DNA of 64,000 nt from contig CM042087.1 in NCBI GenBank assembly GCA_023512835.1, forward strand, positions 52,322,265 through 52,386,264. Reading direction: 5' to 3'. This DNA is from Taxillus chinensis (lineage: Eukaryota; Streptophyta; Magnoliopsida; Santalales; Loranthaceae). The notes below the pieces were generated by a model. That model was not told the DNA's origin, ran no database searches, and saw nothing but the letters and a program-made list of their open reading frames with translations. How positions within the stretch are numbered: position 1 is the first letter of the stretch; each line of letters begins with the position of its first letter. Shown here in pieces: positions 1 to 10,720 of this stretch. The translations under genes and the position numbers were made by a program.

Positions 1-433
1 GGAAACATACATGGTCAGAAGAATTATTTCTTAAGACCACTGAGTATATGTCCTCATCTCTTGATCCGGATAATTTAACATCTCTGGATAAGTTTTCCCT
101 TACTGTGCGGGTGTTGGACATAAAGGAAACAGTAAATCCTTTGTCTCATAAATTACTGACACTTAGTAAGCTATGCTTCAAACCTTCGACTAGTGCAACT
201 CTAGTGATAGATACACAGCTGTTGGTTAAAGTGCCATACCCGACAGTCTTACCTTTGCTGTTGTCACCATATGACACGGATGGACCTCGTTTGTGATTAA
301 CTTCAACAAGTAGAGTCTGATCACCCGTCATATGTCTGGAGCATCCACTATCGAGGATCCACTTGCTTTGATTGATCTTTAACTTCAAGTGATCCGACAA
401 TGCATTCCAAAGATGCTCTTGAAAGACAACAGT
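1..433 (-). pseudogene. Pol fragment of copia A (protease, pre-integrase)
   Basis: In frame with gag after the TAA at 434-436. The aspartic protease signature WILDSGCSRHMTGDQ is clear around 305-365, followed by the YGTLTNSCVSITRVALVEG region that leads into GAG_pre-integrase. The window edge cuts the gene before the integrase core, so the state of the rest of pol is unknown. Confidence 0.85.
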
Positions 434-436
434 TTA

Positions 437-2725
437 CACTTTTGGTGCCCAAACTTGCTTCGGGCGGTTAGAAGGAACAACATTAATGTCAACAGTTCCG
501 GATTTAACTTTGCTAGGATTTTTAGCTTTCTAGGTTGACCTTAATTTGTTAGTTTCAGCTGTTACCTTCTCTTGGGTTTTCTTTGGAGAGACACTCCTTT
601 GAGATTTAGATTTTGTCTTGCTAGAAGAACCTCTTTTATTTAACTGATCTTTATTGATAGGAACTTGATTACACAGCCAGTTATCAGATAGACTCCAACA
701 TTCATAGTGATAATGACCTATTTTCCTACAGATGGAATAGACACTATAATGTGGAGTACAAACGGGGGATACAGGTCTCTTAGATTTTATAGATTTTCTA
801 CTCTGTTCCCTATGGCCTAATCCATTGCATTTGGGTGACGCGCTCTTGGCCCTAGATGCATCAGCCTTAGCCTTTCCTTTCTTTTCGGGTGCTACAGTTT
901 TGGCTTGAACTGCAGCAGCCTTCCCTTCATCATTAGTTACGGGTGCTACTGCTTCGGGAATAACAGTAACAGGCTCTCTTCCACAATCATAAACTATGGT
1001 GCCACCTGAAATGAAACCATCCAACGGTTTAGACGTACTAACAAAATATAAGTTGGTTAGTTTCGGAGTGAAGTCCGGAGGACACTCAGTAGCATGAGTA
1101 GTGGAAGTCGATGGTTCGGAGCCTAGGCCAGGTTTGACTCGAATATTATCCGGATCAGTCCTAAATGTAGAGGCTATTTCCCTGGATTTTAGCCATTTAT
1201 GATTTATTTCCTTTTCCTGTTCAAGTTCATTCTCGAGTCGTTTCATAATGACTTTTAGGCCCGTTAGGTTGGTATTTAACAGATGATTTTCAGCTCTTAG
1301 ATCATGATACCAAGCCTCTTTAGTCCTGAAGTCAGTTATGTCCTTTTCTAATCTAGCAACAGTGATCTCAAGACGTTTATTCTGACTTTCCATATCTTTG
1401 TACATTTGAGTAATTATTAGTCTCTCATTCTTTTCATGATCACGTTCAATAATAAGAGATTCTAATTTACTCATGAGCTCAGAGATCGAAGGTACCTCAG
1501 AATTTGCCATGAGGCAGACGTTCGGCTTGGGAGTTGGCTCATCATCCGATGATTCCTCCTCTTCTTTGGAGCCACTGACGTATTTTGTGATGAATGCCTT
1601 CCTCTTGTTCTTGCTGTTGTCTGAGGTGGAGCGGCGAGGAGTTACCTTGTCACTTTTCTCGGCCACTTTAGATTTGGATCTGCAGTCCTTGGCCCAGTGA
1701 CCGGTTTTCCCACAGTTGTAGCATTCCTGGGAACTGGACTCCGGTCGCTCCTTCCTTTAGAAAGATGATGAGGAGCGTCTCCTGAATCGTTTTCTGCTTT
1801 TCCGTAAGAATCGCTCAAAGGATTTGACGAGAAGAGCTATCTCCTCCTCGTCAGAATCAGAATTCTCGGACGCGTCCGTATCATCACTCCTCAGTATGCT
1901 AGGAATTTCCGTAGCTTTGAGAGTTACCCCCTTTTCTTTTCGAGCTATTTTCTCATCCCGATCAGAGTACTTAAACATGACTTCGTGAGTCCGCAGCTCT
2001 CCATACAGTTCTTCACGGGGAACATACTGCCAGTTCTTGTCCGATTGTATCTGGAGTTGTTTGGAGTAATAGCGATCCGGCAAGGAGCGAAAGAACTTGT
2101 CATTGATCTGAGATTGAGAATAATGCTCATTGACAGTTTTCAGTTCAAGGATGAGTTTGCCGAATCTCCAATAGATGCTTTCGAGTGATTCGCCTGGTTT
2201 ATGATTGAAACTCTCAAAGTTCTGCCTGAGAGTACAGATGACATTCTGCATTTGAGACTGACTTCCCTCATAGGGGATTGTCAGTTTATCCCAGACAGCT
2301 TTCGCTGTCGTGCAGCCCTGGATGTCCGTGAAAGCCTCGGAATCCAAAGACGATGTGACATATGCCAGAGCCTTTTCGTTGGTACACTGCCAGGCTCTTT
2401 CATCATTGGTGAGTTCGGCATCAGTCTTTGGTCTTCTTACTCCATGTTCTCTGATAGTCATCGGAGTGGGTATGTCCTGATGAAGACATGGCCACATGAG
2501 GTGATCATGTTAGACCATGAACATTCTCATGCGAGCTTTCCACTGGGAGAAAAGCTCAAGTGTGAACTTGGGTGGTTTTGTTAGAGTGAAGCCAGAACTC
2601 CGTGGTTGTGCAGCAGCGGTAGCAGCAGGTTGAGGTGGATCGACATTTTCACTGTTGCTTCGATTTGGAAGTGCACCTCCTGAGTTAAGGCGAGTTTTGA
2701 AAAGCATGCTACTTTCTTCAGCCAT
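437..2725 (-). pseudogene. Gag of copia A, with premature stops
   Basis: Start chosen at the ATG of MAEESSMLF, conserved in B and E. The N-terminal part is a UBN2-type copia Gag (ELTNDERAWQ, AKAVWDKL, SLPDRYYSKQLQ). A CCHC knuckle, CYNCGKTGHWAKDC, lies at 1682-1723. A long heptad-rich, probably coiled-coil segment follows (about 1180-1470). A second knuckle near 690-735 has lost its first Cys (YSICRKIGHYHYEC). In-frame stops occur near 2509 (TGC to TAA), at 1757 (CGA to TAA) and at 530 (TGG to TAG). The frame otherwise runs to a TAA at 434-436 that is also present in B and E. Gag would build the virus-like particle; this copy cannot. Confidence 0.88.
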
Positions 2726-2769
2726 TTGTAAGAGAGAAAGAGTGGGATCTCTACTTGGAACAAATAGAA

Positions 2770-2784
2770 CTTGCTCTGATACCA
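2770..2784 (-). other. Primer binding site of copia A
   Basis: Read on the minus strand this is TGGTATCAGAGCAAG, the usual plant site complementary to the 3' end of initiator tRNA-Met. It lies two bases inside the LTR end and marks where minus-strand DNA synthesis would start. Confidence 0.9.
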
Positions 2785-2786
2785 CT

Positions 2787-4113
2787 TGTTGGTCCCTGTT
2801 AGCCTAGAGGGGGGGGGTGAATAGGCTTAAATCAACAACTCTTTTCTCACAGGTATAACACAATCTAGTTAAAGGATATAAAATTAATGCGAAAGATAAC
2901 TAGATAGTGGAAGTATTTTGCTTTTATTATCAAATGATATTTACAACAAAATAAGTAGCAGTTAGCTGATTACACTAGCACTCAGCTTTATAATCACATA
3001 CACTGGCGTTAATTGTCTCTATAAGCTTTTGTACAATTATTTTGCTCACGCGCGTATTAGTTTTCCTTAGTATATGTACGCTCTCTTTTTAATGTACACC
3101 ACTACAGATATATATATATATAGACATCCTAGGAATCTATCTTGGAACTGTGTTTTCCGAGCGCTGTGTAAGTATTAAGTTCTCCTCGGAAAATGCTTCT
3201 GCTGTAACTGCTTCGGATGTGGAGCTCGAAATATTGGAAGCATAAGTAAATTAAATAACTTCGCTTGCTTCCAACTACATTTGGGACTGCATCCCCATCC
3301 GAGTGGTCCACGTGTAAGATAGTTTAGATCTTCAATGAGTTTGTCTTACATCGGAACACAGCGAGCTGATATCATAAATGCGGTATTGATAAGTTGAAGT
3401 AGTGTCCTTTTAGTCCGGTGTAGATTTCCTTACTCCGTATCAACGAGGTTCGGATCCTCACTTCATATAAGTTATTGCTTACTACGTGTACATGAAGTCT
3501 TGAAATCCTTATTCCATGTCAGCGCTTCCTTACTCTGCATGAGGTAGATATGTGGAATCCTTATTCCGCATCAGCGCTTCCTTACTCCGTGTGAGTTCCT
3601 TACTCCGCTTGAGTAATGATTCGGATTTCTTATTCCGCATCAGATGTCCTTACTCTACATCAGTCATTTCTTACTCCGCTCGAATGAAAGACTCGGATTC
3701 CTTAGTCCGTATCTTCTTTTCCTTAGACAGCTGGAGTGAAAGACTTAATTCTTTCTCTACAATAAATCTCTCTTACTCTGTACGAGGCATAGACTCGGAT
3801 TCTCATTCCGCATAAAATGACTTAGTCTAATCAACAATAAGAGCGCGGATTCCTTAGTCCTTTCAACAAGTGATTAGTTCGTACGAGAAAGTCCTTACTC
3901 CGGATGAAGACTTGGTTATTTACCAAGTGTTAGACGACACTCATGATGTTCCAGATCAGGATTATGTATCCTATCCTTTGCTTTGCTCTTACAGGAGTAG
4001 GTCCAGATAACAATTTAATCTTCTGCACAGACTTAAAATAAACGTGAAAGAACTAAGATCAAATTACATTAGGTTTGATCTGCATTATCCAAATTCTAGG
4101 TTTGATCCAATAA
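2787..4113 (-). repeat. 5' LTR of copia A
   Basis: The plus-strand sequence begins TGTTGGTCCC next to the primer site and ends CCAATA at 4113, a decayed form of the CCAACA end seen in B and E. The LTR is 1327 bp. It contains the purine-rich end (GGGGGGGG near 2810), a TA-rich promoter-like stretch at 3107-3121, and from about 3400 to 3905 a degenerate array built on TTACTCCG, shared with the B and E LTRs. Confidence 0.88.
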
Positions 4114-5472
4114 GGTGTATATCTGTATCACACCTGAAACAATTAAGAAAACCTTTGACCTTCCTGTCCCTACTGATCACTTCCCTCAATTGATCTTAGG
4201 GGAGTATGGTACTGCCTTCAACTATGCAAAACGATCTGAGAGGAGGAGGCAGTTTATTGAAAATGGCTTTGCGGGTAAATTTAGATGTTTAGCTCATCTG
4301 GTAGGGAAGTGTTTGTTGTTGCAAACTAGTGGAAAGGATGGTGTGCCTATGACCCATCTTGAATTCATGTATAGCATTGACCATATGTTAGATGTGGACT
4401 GGGCTGCTGCCATTTTCAAATGGTAAACGAAAAACTTGACAAAGAGAGTATATGGAAGAATGCTATGTGTCATTTTTCAAAACCAATATGGCCAACACTT
4501 TACCTCTTTAGATAGCATCCCCTTCCCATCTCAGCAGCTTTTGAGAGTATTGCAACCAAAAGGAGGTTTAGGGGTAAGCTCTAGAGGCAATTGGGGGAAT
4601 GTTTCCCAAGCTGAACCACAGCCATCAAGGCACAGTGTTCATATGGAGAGACCCACTGATTTTGCTGAGCGAGACACCTCCACCCCATTAGATGAAAGAA
4701 AGCAGACCCTCTTCAGGCTCACTGCCATGTACATGCAGTTTAATGTGCATAAGGAAGATGTTTTCAACTTCTTTCAAGGTATTAGTGGCCAAGTGGTTAG
4801 TGAGGTGGAAGTTATAAATTGGGCATTCACCAATGGTCACATCAATGGTGCCCAATTTACTGAGTTAATGGCACTTATTTCACAAGATCAGCAGTCCAAT
4901 TCTAGACTGTCAGCCAAAGCATGGGAAGCTCCAGCAGCTCCTGTTGCTGTCTCTCATGATGCATGGAGGCAAGAAACTCAAGAGCTGAGAAGGGATCAAG
5001 CTGGAACAACGCGTGCAGTAGAAGAGCTAAAAAAAGACAACAAGGAAATAAAAGGGGTTCTGGGAAAAATTTGGAGGGCCTTGAGCAACAAGCACAATTC
5101 AAAAAATCTCCAGTAGTGGAGATATCTGATGAGGATGTACCTCCAGCACATGAGGACTCTGCTCTAGTACCTGCAACATACGACAGTTTCTACCCTGCCC
5201 AAGAAGAGTACCCTCCACCAGGGCCATCTGCGGAGTACACTGATTATCATCCATTTCAGCAGGACGCTGCACCGGAACCACACTACTCATCTTTTGATCC
5301 CTATGTGGACCTGGCCTATTCTCAGGCCATAGTGCCTGTTGTGCAACCTATTTCATGGGGGACTTATATGCCAGCTGCACCTCACGATTCACTGGAGAGC
5401 CGGTGCATCTGAGGATTAATCCGGTCATCTCTTCTGTGGAAGCTCAAGCGGAATTTGAGCGATTTATAGAAC
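4114..5472 (+). pseudogene. C element ORF, 5' part: plant transposon-protein-like domain and linker
   Basis: Cut at 4114 by A and at 5472 by B. From 4115 the frame reads ITPETIKKTFDLP, then GKFRCLAHLVGKCLL, then DVDWAAAIFKW. These line up by eye with ITPAVLRAALHLP, GRYRCMATILSRC and GLPMDWGMFLFRLL in ORF2 of B. A TAA at 4424-4426 interrupts, and the same frame resumes. A probable coiled coil follows (about 4960-5100: QELRRDQAGTTRAVEELKK) and an acidic, Pro/Tyr-rich linker in a shifted frame to 5412. A third frame runs into the B insertion and continues after it at 20539. The domain name is a visual assignment to the putative plant transposon-protein/mobile-domain class; function unknown. Confidence 0.65.
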
Positions 5473-6700
5473 TGATGGTCCCTTGGAGCCTAAAGGGGGG
5501 GGGTGAATAGGCTCTAATTAAAACTCTTTTCTTTCTCTCAAGACATAAACACTTATCTAGTTTAAGTGATAGAATCACTGCGGAAGATAACTAGATAGTG
5601 GAAGTATTTTGTTTTATTATCACGAGATGAATACAACAAAATAGAAGCAAAACTCTCTTACACTCTGTTTACAAATGAACTCACACTCTAGCCAAATTTT
5701 ATCTCCAAAGATGGAAAAACTCCTCTATCTTTTTGATAACGTACAAGTATGAATATTTATACAAAACATTCCTAAGAGACAACCTTGGAACTTGTAGTTC
5801 CGGAATGCGTTCAGCACTAACTATCCCTCGGTAATCTCTCTGCCTTGACTGCTGCGAATTGTGGAGCTCAAGATCTTGGATTTGAAGAGTATAAGTGTCT
5901 TTGTGAGTTCCCAGATACAATTAAGGTTGTGTCCACATATCCGGATGATCCACGTGTAAGATCCTTCAGGTTCTCAATAAATTTGTCTTATATCGGGACA
6001 CCACGAGCTGATAACTTTAAATGCGGTTTAGTTGAAGCAGTGTCTTCTTGGTCCGGTGTAATTTTCCTTACTCCGTAGCTAATGAAGCTCGGAACCTTAC
6101 TCCGTGTCAGTGATTGCTTACTCCGTATCTATTTAGTACCGGAATCCTTAGTCCATGTCAGCGCTTCCTTACTCCGCATGTAAATTCCTTACTCCGTATG
6201 TAAGTTCCTTACTCCGCATGTAAGTTCCTTACTCCACATGTAAGTTCCTTACTCCGGGCGAGTCTTGAAAAGTCTGATAACTTATTCCGTGTCAGCGCTT
6301 TCTTACTCCGCATGTAAGTTCCTTACTCCGTATGTAATTTCCTTACTCCGTATGTAAGTTCCTTGCTCCGTATGTAAGTTCCTTACTCCGGGCGAGTAAT
6401 AAATCCGGATTCCTTACTCCGCATCTGGTTTCCTTACTCCGCACTTATCCTTTAAGTTCTTAGTCCGTACGAATGTTCCTTATTCCGTATGTATCTGTTA
6501 CTTGGTTATTTACCAAGTGTTTGACGACACTCACTCTTGTCCGGATCAGGATTATGTATCCTGTCCTTAGCTTTGCTCTCACGAGTGCATTTCTGGATTA
6601 GTGACATATCTTCTGCAATGATCAAATAAACACAAAAGATCTCAGATCAAATTACATAAGGCTTTATCAGCATTATCCAAATTCTGGGTTTGATCCAACA
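5473..6700 (-). repeat. 3' LTR of copia B
   Basis: 1228 bp, from TGATGGTCCC at 5473 to CCAACA at 6700. The first bases are TGATGG rather than TGTTGG, so the terminal inverted repeat is imperfect, and the 5' LTR shows the same change. From about 6063 to 6491 it holds an array of roughly 20-bp units of type GTAAGTTCCTTACTCCG. A TATA-like TATAAATA (minus strand) lies at 5754-5761. Confidence 0.93.
6063..6491. repeat. TTACTCCG minisatellite in the B 3' LTR
   Basis: About 18 imperfect copies of a unit near CATGTAAGTTCCTTACTCCG, spaced about 20 bp in the cleanest part. The matching array in the 5' LTR is at 19877-20327, and related ones lie in the LTRs of A (3400-3905) and E (41707-42277, reversed). 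It lies in U3, upstream of the TATA-like box, so it could be an enhancer array; this is inference. Confidence 0.85.
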
Positions 6701-6712
6701 ATCTCCCCCAAT
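6701..6712 (-). other. Polypurine tract of copia B
   Basis: On the minus strand this reads ATTGGGGGAGAT directly against the LTR start TGTTGG, the expected position and composition for the plus-strand primer of an LTR retrotransposon. Confidence 0.88.
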
Positions 6713-6862
6713 TATGGATATGCCCAAACCTTTTGTAATCTGATCTGGTAAGCAATGCAAAAGAATAACATACAGAATACACAACACAACCAATTTCATT
6801 GATCAGCAACTAAATACAATTCAGCCTTAATACAAGTTTTTCACTAAGGTACATAAGGCTTA

Positions 6863-7582
6863 CTATACTTGAAGATCATAGTTCTTTGCCTTCTCTCTTA
6901 GCTCCATTGTCTGCTTCATCGTAAAGGTGGAGTGTTGGCTCCAATGTTTGTCCACAATTAAGAACGACTTGATGAAGTGACAGACAAAGGCTCCGCAGCT
7001 ATCCCCATCCGGCTGTTGTGGCACTTGCTTCTTGCCCCGGAATGTCGCCTTGAGTTTCTCAGTCCGACGTAGGGGTGTGATGCCCAACTCTTCATATAAT
7101 CCGGCTTTCTTCACGGCTTCAGTCAGCCTGAGACACAGAGGTTCCCATTGATTCTTCCTTACGAAGTGCTCCACAATCTGATGAGAATCAATGAGAATCA
7201 TTTGCTTGGACTGAATCATGAAGACAGCCATCATGAAGTGTGGTGACATGATCCGGTACGGAATGAGGATGGTTGAGAGAGTTTTCCATGGCTTGCTATC
7301 CTCAAGCCTTCCGTCGATGAAAGACTGAATTAGCTCCACACTGGGAAGATAGCCCTCATTCCAACATGGCAGAACGTCAAACAAGTGCCCATCTTCGTAG
7401 AGAGATGGAAACAGCCTCATCTCCATTTTAGCAGCTCTTGAGAAGTTGTCAATGTCTTTTGTAGTAAAGAGTCCTTTCTCCGAACAAAGAGTCTGAATGT
7501 CGGCCGGAGAGAAAGGGTACATTTCAGAAAGACATTTTCTCTCAGCAGAAGATGCAGCATAGGCTTTCATTGCCTTGAGCAA
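6863..7582 (-). CDS. Ulp1/SENP-like C48 cysteine protease domain, C-terminal part of ORF2 (copia B)
   Basis: 239-codon open segment, uninterrupted. The 7582 start is only the beginning of an open frame (TTG codon); the true protein should begin upstream at 9622. C48 signatures are clear: PHFMMAVF (His115 of the segment), LIDSHQ (Asp132) and QQPDGDSCGAFV (Gln190 and Cys196, six residues apart as in Ulp1/SENP proteases). The H-D-Q-C set is complete, so the domain could be active. Family members cleave SUMO or related modifiers from target proteins in the nucleus or cytoplasm. It is the last coding segment before the purine tract. Known precedents are Ulp1-like domains captured by plant DNA transposons; a copia host is unusual to my knowledge. 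Confidence 0.85.
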   Translation of the reverse strand: MLKAMKAYAASSAERKCLSEMYPFSPADIQTLCSEKGLFTTKDIDNFSRAAKMEMRLFPSLYEDGHLFDVLPCWNEGYLPSVELIQSFIDGRLEDSKPWKTLSTILIPYRIMSPHFMMAVFMIQSKQMILIDSHQIVEHFVRKNQWEPLCLRLTEAVKKAGLYEELGITPLRRTEKLKATFRGKKQVPQQPDGDSCGAFVCHFIKSFLIVDKHWSQHSTFTMKQTMELREKAKNYDLQV

Positions 7583-8894
7583 GCTTCCATCCGCATCAGA
7601 CGGGTCAAACTCCGCATAGGATGGGAGGAAGGTATCAGCTGCGGATGAGGAGGATGGAGGAGGAGCTGGAGCTGCAGAGAGGAGCTTGGTTGAGAAAAGC
7701 GGCTTCGTTTGGGAATTTGAACTCCCCGAAGCACCGGAGTGGCGGGCCGCTTCTCGGTCCGAGTAGATGGTTGTGGTGCAGAAGGAGCAGACGGATCAAA
7801 TGGCACTCTCTCCCCCGGTTTGGCAGATCGCTGGGAAGCAACAGGAGGACGAGCCATCGTATGCGCCAGATCCGCGAAGGAAGTAGACAATGAATGGACA
7901 GAGGTGGCGACAAGATCCATTTTCTGCTCCATAGAAGTGGAGGAGTCAGTGAGAGCGGAGAGGAGTTGGGCGCCGAGGGCATCAACTTTGGCAGCGATAG
8001 CGGAAATTTGGGCGCTTTGAGCTTGGGCGTGTCGGTCCAGCTGGGCGGAAAGCACAGCGTCGGAGTGGACCATGCCAAAAGAGGCACGCCCAAGGACTAA
8101 CTCCGGAGCTTTGGAGGACTCCCCCGCATGAACAGGAGCAGGAGTGCGGTGGGCAGAGGAGTCCGCAGGAGTATCAGCAGCAGCAGGAGCATCCGGAGCA
8201 TCAGAGGCATCCGGAGCATCGGAGGCATCCAGAGCAAGGGAGGCATCCGGAGCATTGGAGGCATCCGGAGCAAGGGACCCGCTGTGACCAGATAAGTCAA
8301 CCACGGGAATCGCGGCGGCAGTAGAAGAGGGTCCAGCCTTAGCAGGGGAAGGACTCGTGTAGCGAGGGCCGGGCCGGAGGGTGTAGGGAATGGCACATCG
8401 GGAATGGCGGCCGGCGTAAGAAAGCCGTGGTCCAGGTTCCGGATGATCATGGTCTCCGGGGATTGGGTATTGCGTGTGTAAAACACCCGGAGGTCGGTGT
8501 CGAGAACGAGAGGAGGTGTGGGCTAGGGCGATACGGAGCCAGGGTCCGTTAAGGTGTCGGCGGAGAGATGGTCAAGGTAATCTCGGGGTTGAGGTAGGGG
8601 AGGCAAAGGGGCTTCCAGGAGAAGCGACCAGGACATCGGCGGTGGCGACGAATAAGCGGTATGAACCGCGGCGGCTATAGCGGATGTGGAGGGAGTGGGG
8701 ACATTAGCAGCGAGAGGGGGCCGAGGAGACAGCTTTAGACGCACTGCGCCGAGAGGGCCCCGCAACCTCGGACGGTTCAACACGGACGCTTGGGCGGGAG
8801 GCCCTTGAGTGGGAGGGTGCGAAGAACGGACCGAATCCGGGAGGATCGGTGTGCGAACCGACCTCGTGGGCTTGGCTGTCGGAGGGGTCACCAC
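7567..8894 (-). pseudogene. ORF2 linker region with coiled coil (copia B)
   Basis: Joins the N-terminal domain to the protease but is split over several frames. 8523-8894 is Pro/Ala/Ser-rich and ends YLDHLSADTL. Then comes NLDHGFLTPAAIPDVPF (around 8400-8450), and 7567-8304 holds a DASDAPDA-type repeat, HTPAP-like linkers and a probable coiled coil (QLDRHAQAQSAQISAIAAKV, about 7970-8040). The same order occurs in E, where more of it is in one frame, so the ancestor was one long ORF. The low-complexity repeat of GGAGCATCCGGAGCATCGG type lies around 8190-8280. Frames change near 8890, 8500, 8300 and 7570. Confidence 0.75.
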
Positions 8895-9622
8895 AGAGCC
8901 GCCTTGTTGTTCGAGGCGGGGAGAATACGGAGAGCTACGATGGGTCGGCGAGCGGTCATGTTCCCGTCCGGCGTAAGGTAACGAAGGTAATAAGCCGAGG
9001 GAAACGAGACAAGATCAAATCGGGCGAAATGGTCCGGACGTAGATCTTGGGAAGACAATGCGAGGATGCGCCCGAAGGAATGGTTTTTGGGACCATTCTG
9101 CAGCAAACGAAATAAAAACATCCCCCAATCCATCGGAAGACCTTCAAAAACGCCGTACATGGCCAGGGAGAAGGTCGTACGGAACGGAGTCCAGGGCGGA
9201 TGTGCGAGCCGAGGGCATCGACTTAGAATAGTCGCCATACATCGATAGCGACCCTGGAAGGATTTCACCTTGTATTCCTTCCCTTTGTTCGTGCAACCCA
9301 TAGAAGCCGCCATTGGATCGGCATCTGGGCGCTGTGGTTCACCAAGAGGTAGGTGGAGAGCAGCGCGGAGAACCGCCGGAGTGATGATGATGGATTCACC
9401 GCGGACATAAGAGGTTATGGAATCGGTGGTGCAGCGAATCCGTTGGTAATACTCAAGAATGTCATCGATCAGAACATCGACGGGATTGGAGACCAGGCTG
9501 AGTATATGCGAGGCTTCAAGGAGAGGGCGAAGCTGGAAAAACCAATCCGGAGGATTAGAAACAGCATTCCAATCAACTAGATGGCCAGGATTAACACCGG
9601 AAAGAGAGATTCTGGGTGCCAT
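8888..9622 (-). CDS. ORF2 N-terminal domain, plant transposon-protein-like (copia B)
   Basis: Start is a real ATG (MAPRISLSGVNPGHLVDW), conserved in E at 58803. The 244-residue segment has LLEASHILSLVSNPVDVLI, then ITPAVLRAALHLPLGEPQRP, then FQGRYRCMATILSRC, then GLPMDWGMFLFRLLQNGPKN. The pattern resembles the N-terminal helical domain of plant transposon-associated proteins that often precede Ulp1-like domains. The segment also lines up with the ORF of element C, and ends by frameshift at 8888. I see no signal peptide or membrane segment, so it does not look like an envelope protein. Role unknown; a DNA-, RNA- or host-protein-binding role is only a guess. Confidence 0.7.
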   Translation of the reverse strand: MAPRISLSGVNPGHLVDWNAVSNPPDWFFQLRPLLEASHILSLVSNPVDVLIDDILEYYQRIRCTTDSITSYVRGESIIITPAVLRAALHLPLGEPQRPDADPMAASMGCTNKGKEYKVKSFQGRYRCMATILSRCPRLAHPPWTPFRTTFSLAMYGVFEGLPMDWGMFLFRLLQNGPKNHSFGRILALSSQDLRPDHFARFDLVSFPSAYYLRYLTPDGNMTARRPIVALRILPASNNKAALW

Positions 9623-9738
9623 TGCAGATTGGATGGGAAGGATAAGAGGAAAGGTGAGGTCTTGATAGTGGAAGGAGCAACGAGAGGTTTAGGGATTTGA
9701 AATGAGCAATACTCGTGCTTTGCAGGAATGATCAGAAC

Positions 9739-9747
9739 ATATAAGAC
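9739..9747 (-). promoter_or_regulatory. TATA-like box upstream of ORF2 (copia B)
   Basis: Minus strand TCTTATATG, about 120 bp before the ORF2 ATG at 9622. In E the same place reads TTATATAT (58685-58692). It could be a promoter for a separate ORF2 transcript; the sequence match alone cannot prove it. Confidence 0.35.
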
Positions 9748-10720
9748 CGAGTCCGCAAATGTCAGCGGGTCTAGGAATGTGCGAGTGAGATAGGGACCCG
9801 CGCGACATGCTGATGTCATTAGTCTGGATATCGAGGCGTCTCTGAATGAAACGATGTCGTGGAGACCGCATGACCAAGTAGAGATTACAACTGGTTGCCA
9901 TCCAGAGAAGTGTGTGTGCAACCCGAGATATGCATTTAATGAATCATCATTATTCCTCCTCAAAAGCATGCGACATATGAGTATACGTGGATTGTCACAA
10001 TTGATAATGTCAGGAGTCCGGAGGAAAGAGCCGACACTCATCCGGGGTAAATAATATTCGTGAAAGAGTATCCGGATGAATAATAGACCTTGTCCGTCGT
10101 AAACAGAGTTTGGTGAGAGAGTAGAGTAGATTCCTTTGCAGTCAAAAAGTCGAAGAGAAGAGAAGTACCACAACACTTCAAATCCGAGACTATGGACTGG
10201 ATTTATCGATACGGTTGCAAAGAAAATCTGAACCTGTAGCTAAATAAAGATATACTGAAAATACAAAAGCTTAACAGGCAAGGATTAGTACGGATTAGAG
10301 ATAATAAGCAGTGAAAAACAACATAATCCGAACTAATGAGAAACAGAACTCATGCATGGCTAAGAATGTAGTAGACTTATGCAACGTGAAAGTGATCAAG
10401 ATTACTGAATCGGGGCATATGTCGGGATAAGAATACACGAGTTCATATAGGTCAACATAAGTAAACCGTCTTGCTGAACAACGTAGCTAAGATTAATTAA
10501 AGAGCATATGATTTGGCCACATTAGAATTCATGAGTGAACAATGATAGAGCGAACACATGTCAAAAGAAAGCAAATGATTAGTCGATTAAAATGCATGGT
10601 TGAAGAAGGAAAATACATCCAAACATGCCACTTTTCTGATTCAAAACAGCATGTCCAGTCAGATCTGGAAGTAAAAGTTTAGAGGAGGGAGAATCCGAGA
10701 CATATTAGGGGTTCATTGCT

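Larger units (their letters stand above)
1..4113 (-). mobile_element. Copia element A (Sirevirus-like), partial
   Basis: Minus-strand Ty1/copia element cut by the left window edge. In its own direction it reads 5' LTR (2787-4113), tRNA-Met-type primer site, gag, then protease and the pre-integrase region running off the window. Gag and protease match elements B and E almost residue for residue, so all three are one family. It is inserted in element C, whose ORF starts abruptly at 4114. The other TSD copy lies outside the window, so the insertion cannot be verified by TSD. Confidence 0.9.

Noticed and set aside
5699..6078. Identical small frames in the B LTRs (5699-5920, 5845-6078; 19512-19891)
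   Set aside because: They are identical because the two LTRs are copies; no start context or domain, and they cross the promoter.
6863..7582. Host gene for a SUMO protease
   Set aside because: It lies between the element's own spacer and purine tract, on the same strand, and recurs in E at the same place; it is element-borne.
7621..8100. Plus-strand frames of 90 to 93 codons opposite ORF2 of B
   Set aside because: Antisense shadows of the Ala/Asp/Pro-rich linker, without homology to anything and not kept in E.
8888..9622. Envelope-like protein
   Set aside because: No signal peptide, no membrane segment and no glycoprotein-like cysteine pattern.
9577..10176. 199-codon frame before ORF2 of B
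   Set aside because: Overlaps the ORF2 start in another frame, has no domain, and the E counterpart is broken. Similarity between B and E is at DNA level in the leader.
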